Assembly: GCF_905203285.1 (NCBI RefSeq)
Contig: NZ_CAJKVK010000104.1
Coordinates: 1-6,455, forward strand
Source of the DNA: an uncultured Succinatimonas sp.
GTDB lineage: Bacteria; Pseudomonadota; Gammaproteobacteria; Enterobacterales; Succinivibrionaceae
Length of the DNA stretch: 6,455 nt
Direction: 5' to 3'
Shown: positions 1 to 5,802 of the stretch, in pieces
How the letters are laid out: the number at the start of each line of letters is the position of its first letter
Position numbering within the stretch: position 1 is the first letter of the stretch
Notes under the pieces: generated by a model
What the model saw: only the letters and a program-made list of their open reading frames with translations
Told to the model about the DNA's origin: nothing
Database searches by the model: none
Made by a program: the position numbers and the translations under genes

Positions 1-30
1 ATAAAGGATTTTTTTAGTATGAAATTTTTT

Positions 31-59
31 TTGAAGCTCTCATGCGTAACTACTATATC
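31..59 (+). promoter_or_regulatory. Candidate sigma70-type promoter in the metN leader
   Basis: TTGAAG at 31-36 and TATATC at 54-59 are separated by 17 nt, each matching four of six consensus positions. A start site near 66 would put the palindrome at 85-98 and the hairpins at 102-150 in the 5' untranslated leader of metN. The region is AT-rich, so chance matches are common. A second A/T-rich patch with TACAAT at 168-173 could supply a closer -10 element, but I see no good -35 for it. Confidence 0.3.
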
Positions 60-84
60 TTAATGAAAGATTTGCTTTTAGTTT

Positions 85-98
85 AACTTCTAGAAGTT
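85..98. promoter_or_regulatory. Perfect 14-bp palindrome, possible operator
   Basis: AACTTCTAGAAGTT is a perfect inverted repeat centred between 91 and 92, with no T run behind it, so it resembles a dimeric repressor site more than a terminator. Read as tandem 8-mers (84-91, 92-99, 100-107), the stretch matches the MetJ box AGACGTCT at only about 4-5 of 8 positions each. A MetJ site is therefore possible in principle but poorly supported. Confidence 0.35.
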
Positions 99-101
99 GA
101 G

Positions 102-150
102 ATACTTACAAGCTTTAAAGACTCATCTGGTAAGTATTGTAAGTTTTTTT
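102..150 (+). terminator. Intrinsic terminator or attenuator with a competing hairpin
   Basis: ACTTACAA at 104-111 pairs perfectly with TTGTAAGT at 137-144, and seven T residues (144-150) follow, which is the form of an intrinsic terminator with a long 25-nt loop. The same 5' arm can instead pair as ATACTTAC (102-109) with GTAAGTAT (130-137), an equally long perfect 8-bp stem that lacks a T run. The two pairings share bases 104-109 and 137 and so exclude each other. It may simply end an upstream transcript, or it may control readthrough into metN. No known riboswitch consensus was recognised. Confidence 0.4.
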
Positions 151-275
151 AAAACTCTAGGTAGTGTTACAATATTATATTTGTTCGCATAGACCGTGAA
201 TTTCTTTCCTGAAAGCAAATGGAAGGATTTGTGGTGAAATAGGTTTACGCAGTTATTAAATAGTGGAATTTATTC

Positions 276-1340
276 GTGATTAAACTTACCCATATAGAAA
301 AAATTTACGCAAAAGGCACTAAACGTGAGGTTAAGGCCTTAAAAGACGTATCTTTGACTATTAATGAAGGTGAGATTTTCGGAGTGATCGGATTGTCCGG
401 TGCAGGAAAATCCACTCTTATCCGTAATATTAATCTTCTGGAGCGTCCCACATCCGGAACGGTTGAGGTGGATGGAAAAGATCTTACTGCCATGAAACAG
501 GCGCAGCTTAGAGTTGAAAGAAGAAAAATCGGGATGATTTTTCAGAGCTTTAATTTGCTGTCGTCTCTTACCGTTGCTAAAAATGTTGCTTTTCCTTTGG
601 AGCTTGAAGGCAGACTTGATAAAGAAGCAATTGATAAGCGTGTTGCTCATCTGCTTGAGTTAGTAGGTCTTTCAGATAAGGCAGATATGTACCCTGCCCA
701 ATTATCCGGCGGTCAAAAGCAGCGTGTCGGCATTGCCAGAGCTCTTGCCGCGGAGCCTAAAGTGCTTTTATGCGATGAGGCGACTTCTGCTCTTGATCCG
801 AAGACTACAAGTTCGATTTTGGAATTGCTGCTTGATCTTAGGGATAAGCTAAAGCTTACTATCGTTATTATCACTCATCAGATGGAAGTTATTAAAGAGT
901 GCTGTGATCGCGTTGCGGTTTTAGATGGCGGTGTGATTGCCGAAATGGGTAGTACTCTTGATATCTTTACCGAGCCTAAAGAAGAACTAACTAAGCGATT
1001 GGTTTCTTCTGCCGTACGTCGCGGTATGCCTGAATTGCTTCGTCATACGCAAATCGTTCCTAATTATGAAAGCGGCTATAAAGCCGTTGTGGAAATTCTG
1101 TTCTTAGGTCCTAAGGCTGACAGCCCGGTAATTGCAGATGTTTCTAAATGCTGTAATGCCAAGATAAGTATTTTGGCAGGTAGCATCGATCATATCCGTA
1201 AAGTTCCGTTCGGACTTTTGGTCGTTGAAATTGACGGTGATGAAGAAACTATTCATATCGCTATTGAAGAACTTAAAAAGCGTGTTCATAAAGTGGAGGT
1301 TTTAGGCTATGACCGCCGTAAGCAATTGGCTGAATATTGA
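276..1340 (+). CDS. metN: Methionine import ATP-binding protein MetN
   Basis: This is the cytoplasmic ATPase of the MetNIQ importer; it powers uptake of L- and D-methionine through MetI. All ABC motifs are intact: Walker A GLSGAGKST (39-47), Q-loop Gln90, signature LSGGQKQR (143-150), Walker B VLLCDEATSALD (163-174) and H-loop His201. Residues about 258-345 form the C-terminal NIL (ACT-like) domain, which in E. coli MetN binds methionine and inhibits transport when the cytoplasmic pool is high. The 354-residue length is slightly above the roughly 343 of E. coli MetN. The start is GTG, chosen because the next codons encode the usual IKLTHIEKIY opening of the family; the ribosome site is weak (GTGGA near 263-267). 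The gene ends inside metI. Transcription may be controlled by the leader at 31-150. Confidence 0.95.
   Translation: MIKLTHIEKIYAKGTKREVKALKDVSLTINEGEIFGVIGLSGAGKSTLIRNINLLERPTSGTVEVDGKDLTAMKQAQLRVERRKIGMIFQSFNLLSSLTVAKNVAFPLELEGRLDKEAIDKRVAHLLELVGLSDKADMYPAQLSGGQKQRVGIARALAAEPKVLLCDEATSALDPKTTSSILELLLDLRDKLKLTIVIITHQMEVIKECCDRVAVLDGGVIAEMGSTLDIFTEPKEELTKRLVSSAVRRGMPELLRHTQIVPNYESGYKAVVEILFLGPKADSPVIADVSKCCNAKISILAGSIDHIRKVPFGLLVVEIDGDEETIHIAIEELKKRVHKVEVLGYDRRKQLAEY
1293..1300 (+). promoter_or_regulatory. Ribosome binding site of metI inside metN
   Basis: GTGGAGGT contains a strong GGAGG Shine-Dalgarno core about 9 nt before the ATG at 1309. It lies inside the metN coding sequence. It decides the metI start at 1309 over the later in-frame Met18 and fits translational coupling of the two transporter genes. 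Confidence 0.7.
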
Positions 1341-2001
1341 TTTATCCGCATGGTCTAAAATGTCCGGATTACTGTTTGACGGTACTCTTGAAACTTTTTA
1401 CATGGTGCTTTTAGCATCCGTGATTACCGCTCTTTTCGGTGTGCCTTTAGGCGTTTTGCTTTTGGTTACTTCCCGCGGCTATTTCTGGGAGTCTCCTAAC
1501 TTTTATCGTATTTTGGGCACGATAGTAAATGCATTGCGTTCCATTCCTTTCATTATTTTGATGGTTGCAATTATTCCGTTTACTAAAATGCTCGTAGGTA
1601 CTTCCATCGGAACTACTGCTGCAATCGTACCTTTAACTGTTTCAACCATACCTTTTACCGGGCGTCTTATCGAAACCTCTTTAAGAACCGTGCCGTACGG
1701 ATTGATTGAAGCTGCAACTTCAATGGGAGCAACCCCTTGGCAGATTATACGCAGAGTGCTTTTGCCTGAGGCAATGCCTGAGATTATCCAGAATTTTACT
1801 ATTACCGTGATTGTGATTATCGGCAGTTCTGCTATGGCCGGAACTATCGGCGGAGGTGGTCTTGGTGATTTGGCCATCCGTTACGGTTATATGCGTTTTA
1901 GAGCTGATATGATGATTGCAACCGTTCTTATTTTGATTTTGATGGTTCAATTAGTTCAGTGGATAGGTGATATGCTTTCCCGCCATTACGATCATCGCTA
2001 A
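1309..2001 (+). CDS. metI: D-methionine transport system permease MetI
   Basis: This is the inner-membrane permease of the MetNIQ importer; two copies form the pore and dock on two MetN subunits. The 230-residue protein has about five hydrophobic segments (roughly 28-53, 69-92, 102-116, 160-178 and 201-219). It carries the EAA coupling motif that contacts the ATPase, EAATSMGATPWQIIRRVLLP at 134-153. Stretches such as RSIPFIIL (77-84), VGTSIG (96-101) and AAIVPLTV (104-111) are close to E. coli MetI, which has 217 residues; the surplus is a longer N-terminus. The first 32 nt overlap the end of metN in another frame, and a GGAGG ribosome site supports this start. A terminator follows about 25 nt after the stop codon, so MetN and MetI can be made without MetQ. 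Confidence 0.95.
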   Translation: MTAVSNWLNIDLSAWSKMSGLLFDGTLETFYMVLLASVITALFGVPLGVLLLVTSRGYFWESPNFYRILGTIVNALRSIPFIILMVAIIPFTKMLVGTSIGTTAAIVPLTVSTIPFTGRLIETSLRTVPYGLIEAATSMGATPWQIIRRVLLPEAMPEIIQNFTITVIVIIGSSAMAGTIGGGGLGDLAIRYGYMRFRADMMIATVLILILMVQLVQWIGDMLSRHYDHR

Positions 2002-2025
2002 ATTTTTAGTTTCTGTATTCTTTTT

Positions 2026-2065
2026 AGGCTCCGGTTTTCAGATTGAAGATTGGAGCTTTCTTTTT
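2026..2065 (+). terminator. Intrinsic terminator between metI and metQ
   Basis: AGGCTCC (2026-2032) pairs with GGAGCTT (2052-2058) with one G-U pair. The stem continues inward as GGTTTTC (2033-2039) with GAAGATT (2045-2051), using G-U pairs, closing on the loop AGATT (2040-2044). The sequence TCTTTTT follows at 2059-2065. It probably lowers rather than abolishes readthrough into metQ, because the inner stem has several G-U pairs. Confidence 0.6.
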
Positions 2066-2122
2066 GTATCTTCTATTTGTATTATCTTTTGCTCCTTTTT
2101 GGTGCTTGAATCCGTATTTCCC

Positions 2123-2151
2123 TTGCATAATGGTATTTAAACGATTTTAAT
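2123..2151 (+). promoter_or_regulatory. Candidate promoter for metQ
   Basis: TTGCAT (2123-2128) and TTTAAT (2146-2151) are 17 nt apart and lie between the terminator at 2026-2065 and the metQ ribosome site. TAGAAT at 2151-2156 is an alternative -10 with wider spacing. The remaining gap from 2157 to 2200 would be a short untranslated leader with no clear structure. Support comes mainly from its position after a terminator. Confidence 0.35.
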
Positions 2152-2200
2152 AGAATCATTGTGAAGCTTTAAGTATGAAACAAAGCGCAAATTAGAATAT

Positions 2201-2206
2201 GAGGAG
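2201..2206 (+). promoter_or_regulatory. Strong ribosome binding site of metQ
   Basis: GAGGAG sits 7 nt before the ATG at 2214. It is among the best ribosome sites in the window and far stronger than that of metN. This fits high synthesis of a periplasmic binding protein relative to the membrane components, and it fixes the start codon. Confidence 0.75.
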
Positions 2207-2213
2207 CCAATAA

Positions 2214-2993
2214 ATGAAAGCCTTTGTCGCAGCTTTGTCAGCCGCTGTTCTTTGTTCCGTTTCTGCAGCTAATGCAGGTGAAATTTCCGTAGGTGTAACT
2301 CCGGTGCCGCATGGAGAGATTATGGAGTTTGTTAAGCCGATTGTTGCAAAGCAGGGCGTTGATTTGAAGATTGTTGAGTTTAATGATTACGTACAGCCCA
2401 ATTTAGCAACTGATGACGGTGAGCTTGATGCAAATTATTTCCAGCATCGTCCTTATTTGGAAGAGTTTACCAAAGATCATGGAATCAACCTCGTGGAAGT
2501 TGCTACCGTCCATATTGAGCCTATGGGCGTTTATTCAAAGCAGATTAAAGAAATCAATGAATTAAAGGATGGTGCAGTTATTGCAATTCCAAACGATCCG
2601 ACCAACGGCGGACGTGCATTATTACTGCTTAATAAAGCCGGTGTCATTACTTTAGAAGATCCGACTGATATTACTGCTACCGTAATGGATATTAAAGATA
2701 ATCCTAAGAATATTGAAATCCGTGAGTTGGAAGCAGCTCAGCTGCCGCGTGCGCTTGAGGATGTAGATGCTGCCGTTATTAATACCAACTTTGCTATGCA
2801 GGCTGATTTAATTCCGCAGCGCGATGCTATTGTTATTGAGGGTGCTGATTCTCCTTACGTGAACATTCTGGTAGCAAATCCTGAAAGTGCTCAAAAAGAA
2901 GATATGAAGATTTTGATTAAGGCTGTACAGTCTGAAGAAACTAAAGCCTTTATTGAAAAACAGTATAAAGGTGCAGTTTTACCGGCCTTTTAA
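2214..2993 (+). CDS. metQ: Periplasmic methionine-binding protein MetQ (NlpA family)
   Basis: This is the solute-binding protein that captures methionine and delivers it to MetI. The 259-residue protein has family-typical segments: ISVGVTPVPHGEIM (24-37), FNDYVQPN (56-63), NYFQHRPYL (74-82), IPNDPTNGGRALLLL (125-139) and INTNFA (189-194), which line the ligand cleft in this family. The N-terminus (1-21) is a signal peptide with a hydrophobic core and a probable signal peptidase I site after ANA (19-21). Unlike the E. coli lipoprotein MetQ, there is no lipobox: the only early cysteine, Cys14, follows Val-Leu, and Leu is not accepted at -1. It is therefore predicted to be soluble in the periplasm. 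It lies 212 nt after metI behind a terminator and may have its own promoter. A strong terminator ends it. The methionine substrate is inferred from linkage to metNI. Confidence 0.93.
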   Translation: MKAFVAALSAAVLCSVSAANAGEISVGVTPVPHGEIMEFVKPIVAKQGVDLKIVEFNDYVQPNLATDDGELDANYFQHRPYLEEFTKDHGINLVEVATVHIEPMGVYSKQIKEINELKDGAVIAIPNDPTNGGRALLLLNKAGVITLEDPTDITATVMDIKDNPKNIEIRELEAAQLPRALEDVDAAVINTNFAMQADLIPQRDAIVIEGADSPYVNILVANPESAQKEDMKILIKAVQSEETKAFIEKQYKGAVLPAF

Positions 2994-3017
2994 TTCTTTT
3001 TGGATTAGTGCTAAAGT

Positions 3018-3044
3018 AAAGGGGACTTAGGTCCCCTTTGTTTT
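3018..3044 (+). terminator. Strong intrinsic terminator after metQ
   Basis: AAAGGGGAC (3018-3026) and GTCCCCTTT (3031-3039) form a perfect 9-bp GC-rich stem closed by the tetraloop TTAG, followed by GTTTT. It begins 24 nt after the metQ stop codon. The symmetrical A and T flanks give it some bidirectional character. Its 3' end lies only 9 nt before the start codon of the next gene. Confidence 0.85.
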
Positions 3045-3053
3045 GGTGCAAAT

Positions 3054-3836
3054 ATGCAGACGGTTGATGAAAATCTTAATTTTTTAATTTTAAAATTAAG
3101 TGAAGAAAGAAAAGAAAAACTCGATACGGCTGGTTTTAATTTTCCTTTTGCTAAACGCTTTAGCATTGCCCGTGCCTATATGAATTTAAGACCGGCAAAA
3201 GAACTTTCTGAAGAAGTATTAAAAGCTCAGGATATAGTTTTAAGTTCTTTAATTAAAGAGCGGGGAATTGTCGATGTTTTTAATCTTCCTGAAAAAGAAA
3301 TCGGTATTTCTTTATTTCAAGGAGATATTACCCGTCTAAATGCTGATGCTATCGTTAATGCAGCAAATAGTGCTGCTCAGGGATGTTTTATTCCGGGACA
3401 CAACTGTATAGATAATGTTATTCATTCTTTTGCAGGAATGCAGCTTCGTCTCTATTGTCACGATCTTATAAAAAGGCGAAAAAAAGAAGTAAGAACTGGG
3501 GAAGCGATTATTACTCCAGGTTTTAATTTACCGGCACGCTACGTTATTCATACTGTAGGACCGATAATATTTATTGATGTTAATGCAAAAAAGCAAGAAG
3601 AGCTTAGATCCTGTTATTTAAATTCCATGAATTTAGCTTTAGAAAACAGTTGTAATAGTATTGTTTTTCCCTGCATTTCCACCGGAGAGTTTCATTTTCC
3701 GCAAAAAGAAGCGGCAATTATTGCTTTAGCGAGCGTAAGAGAATTTCTTAAAGCACATGATTATCCGTTTAAAGTAGTTTTTAATGTGTTTAAGGATAGT
3801 GATTTGTCAATTTACACCGAACTTTTAGGTGCTTAA
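3054..3836 (+). CDS. Zinc-dependent macrodomain protein-ADP-ribose hydrolase
   Basis: The protein has 260 residues, the usual full length for the zinc-macro branch, in which an N-terminal helical region (about 1-80) precedes the macrodomain (about 84-260). Visible macrodomain marks are QGDITRL (89-95) with the adenine-contacting Asp91, DAIVNAAN (98-105), HTVGP (166-170) and the phosphate-loop segment ISTGEFHFP (208-216). The insert GCFIPGHNCIDN (110-121) supplies Cys111, His116 and Cys118, the cluster that marks zinc-macros and is thought to hold the catalytic zinc. Studied relatives remove ADP-ribose from protein side chains in the cytoplasm, often beside SirTM and lipoyl-carrier genes; none is visible here. 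The ribosome site is weak (GGTG at 3045-3048). The stop codon overlaps the uvrC start as TAATG, so the two genes are probably coupled. The substrate is unknown. Confidence 0.9.
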   Translation: MQTVDENLNFLILKLSEERKEKLDTAGFNFPFAKRFSIARAYMNLRPAKELSEEVLKAQDIVLSSLIKERGIVDVFNLPEKEIGISLFQGDITRLNADAIVNAANSAAQGCFIPGHNCIDNVIHSFAGMQLRLYCHDLIKRRKKEVRTGEAIITPGFNLPARYVIHTVGPIIFIDVNAKKQEELRSCYLNSMNLALENSCNSIVFPCISTGEFHFPQKEAAIIALASVREFLKAHDYPFKVVFNVFKDSDLSIYTELLGA

Positions 3837-5785
3837 TGAAAGAAGATAAAGCCAAGTCTGAGGCATTATATTTTATTGATGATGCTTTAAATGACGATTT
3901 AGACGTAAAAAAACAAAACACCGATGAGATAAAAAAATCAAAGGAAAAGGTAACTTTTGATTATAAAAGTTTTTTAAAAACCGTTCCTAACCGGCCTGGT
4001 TCGTATCGCATGTACGATAAAAATGAAACGGTTATTTATGTGGGTAAAGCAAAAGATCTAAAAAAAAGACTGTCGCAGTATTTTTTAAAAGGAGTCGACT
4101 CGGTAAAAACCAGAGCTTTGGTTGCGCATATTGCTCACATTGAATTTACAGTTACTTTTTCAGAAACTGAAGCATTAATTTTAGAAAATAATTTAATTAA
4201 GAAATATCAGCCGCGCTATAACATTCTTTTACGCGATGATAAGTCATATCCTTATATTCTTTTGACTAAAGACAAGCATCCAGGGCTTTTTTATCATCGC
4301 GGAGCTAAAAGAATCGTCGGTGACTACTTCGGTCCGTTCCCTGATTCCGGCGCGGTAAAGGAAAGCTTACGTCTTTTACAGAAAATTTTTCCTATAAGGC
4401 AATGCGCTGACACGGTATATGCTCACCGATCTCGTCCGTGCCTGATGGCGCAGCTGGGTAAATGTCTTGCTCCCTGCGTACCGATGGGAGAAAAAGGAGA
4501 AGAAAACTATGCAAAGCAGGTAGAGCTGGTCAAATTATTTTTACGTGGGCAGAATCAGGAATTGCTTAACAATTTAACTGCCTTAATGCAAAATTATTCT
4601 AAAAATCTTCAATTTGAAGAAGCGGCAAAATATAGAGATCAGCTATTAGCCTTGCGCCGAGTTCAGGAGGCGCAATCGGTTTCAAGTGACATAAGATCTG
4701 ATATTGATGTTATAGGACACGCCGTACAAAACGGACTTGCCTGTGTGCATGTACTGTTTATAAGAAAGGGTAGAATTCTTGGAACGCGTTCGTATTACCC
4801 TAAGTTGCCCAAAGAAGGCTCTCTTGATGAATTGATGATGTCTTTTTTAAGCCAATTTTATTTAAGTGAAAACCGTTCAGCAATGTTTCCTCAAGAAATA
4901 GTTATAGATGTTGCTGTAAATGAGCTTGCTGTTCTGCAGGAAGCAATAAGTCAGGTATCAGGTCGAGAGGTTAGATTTTTAACTAATGTCAGGGCGGATA
5001 GAGCAAAATACCTTACTTTGGCAAAAGCAAATGCAAAAGCTTCTTTAACTTCAAAAATTGCTTCTTCTCATACCGCCGAAGATCGCATAAACAGTTTAGA
5101 GAAAATTTTAAATCTAAAAGATATTCATCGAATGGAGTGCTTTGATATTTCACATACTCAAGGAGAGTTAACCGTAGCTTCATGCGTAGTGTTTGATAGA
5201 GAAGGTCCTGATACTTCAAGATACAGACGTTTTAATATTGAAGGAATAACTCCCGGCGATGATTTTGCAGCTATGCATCAGGTTTTAACCCGCCGTTTTA
5301 AAGATCCTGATCATTCAGAGGTTCCTGATTTGGTTTTTATCGACGGTGGTCCCGGACAGTTAAAACAGGCAGAGGAAGTTTTAACTGAAAGCTTTTTGCA
5401 CGCTAAAAGTTCTTTGCCGAAAATTGTTGCTGTTGCTAAAGGCGAAGGTCGTAAAGAAGGATTAGAGACGCTTATCATGGGGTTTACCCATGAGAGATAT
5501 CACCTTGATTTAAGCGATCCTGCTTTACAGCTTATTTTACATATTCGTGATGAATCGCACAGATTTGCAATTACAGGACATCGCGGAAGAAGAGCAAAAG
5601 CTCGTAGAACTTCTGCGCTTGAAGGAATTGAAGGAGTAGGAGCCAAACGCAGGCAGGCATTGCTGCAGCATTTAGGCGGGCGTCAGGAAGTAATGCGCGC
5701 GGGGGTTGACGAACTGGCTAAAGTTCCTGGAATAAGCAAAGCTTTGGCACAGAAAATTTATGATGCTCTGCATGCTATAGATTGA
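3836..5785 (+). CDS. uvrC: UvrABC system protein C, excision endonuclease
   Basis: UvrC makes both incisions around a DNA lesion once UvrA has loaded UvrB. Domains in order: GIY-YIG nuclease about 48-130 (GSY 55-57, YVG 68-70, Arg78 and Glu112 of SETEAL matching catalytic Arg42 and Glu76 of E. coli) for the 3' cut; a four-cysteine iron-sulfur site (Cys190, 202, 210, 214); the UvrB-binding UVR motif about 256-290; the RNase H-like domain with MECFDISH (433-440), FIDGGPGQL (501-509) and RDESHRFA (571-578), whose Asp437, Asp503 and His575 are the expected catalytic triad for the 5' cut; and tandem helix-hairpin-helix motifs about 595-649. All key residues are present. At 649 residues it exceeds the 610 of E. 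coli because of a charged N-terminal tail (1-43); no alternative start codon lies within that tail. TAATG couples it to the macrodomain gene, with TAGGTG just upstream as ribosome site. Confidence 0.97.
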   Translation: MKEDKAKSEALYFIDDALNDDLDVKKQNTDEIKKSKEKVTFDYKSFLKTVPNRPGSYRMYDKNETVIYVGKAKDLKKRLSQYFLKGVDSVKTRALVAHIAHIEFTVTFSETEALILENNLIKKYQPRYNILLRDDKSYPYILLTKDKHPGLFYHRGAKRIVGDYFGPFPDSGAVKESLRLLQKIFPIRQCADTVYAHRSRPCLMAQLGKCLAPCVPMGEKGEENYAKQVELVKLFLRGQNQELLNNLTALMQNYSKNLQFEEAAKYRDQLLALRRVQEAQSVSSDIRSDIDVIGHAVQNGLACVHVLFIRKGRILGTRSYYPKLPKEGSLDELMMSFLSQFYLSENRSAMFPQEIVIDVAVNELAVLQEAISQVSGREVRFLTNVRADRAKYLTLAKANAKASLTSKIASSHTAEDRINSLEKILNLKDIHRMECFDISHTQGELTVASCVVFDREGPDTSRYRRFNIEGITPGDDFAAMHQVLTRRFKDPDHSEVPDLVFIDGGPGQLKQAEEVLTESFLHAKSSLPKIVAVAKGEGRKEGLETLIMGFTHERYHLDLSDPALQLILHIRDESHRFAITGHRGRRAKARRTSALEGIEGVGAKRRQALLQHLGGRQEVMRAGVDELAKVPGISKALAQKIYDALHAID

Positions 5786-5802
5786 TTATTTCTGTGTGCT
5801 AT

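Noticed and set aside
119..126. AGACTCAT as a MetJ box
   Set aside because: It matches five of eight bases and has no in-phase neighbouring box; MetJ needs tandem sites.
1..275. A SAM riboswitch ahead of metN
   Set aside because: No recognisable SAM-I, SAM-II or SAM-IV core could be read; only short stems are visible.
305..1950. Antisense open frames across metN and metI
   Set aside because: They are shadows of strongly conserved plus-strand genes and show no family features.
110..2172. Shared 9-mer AAGCTTTAA before metN (110-118) and before metQ (2164-2172) as a common operator
   Set aside because: Short and A/T-rich, so chance identity is likely; its position differs relative to each start and nothing extends beyond it.
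2214..2255. Lipobox around Cys14 of MetQ
   Set aside because: Leu at -1 is not accepted by signal peptidase II, while a good type I site (ANA) lies at residues 19-21.
5013..5219. 68-residue antisense frame in uvrC
   Set aside because: It lies opposite conserved UvrC sequence and has low-complexity Leu/Lys content typical of a shadow frame.
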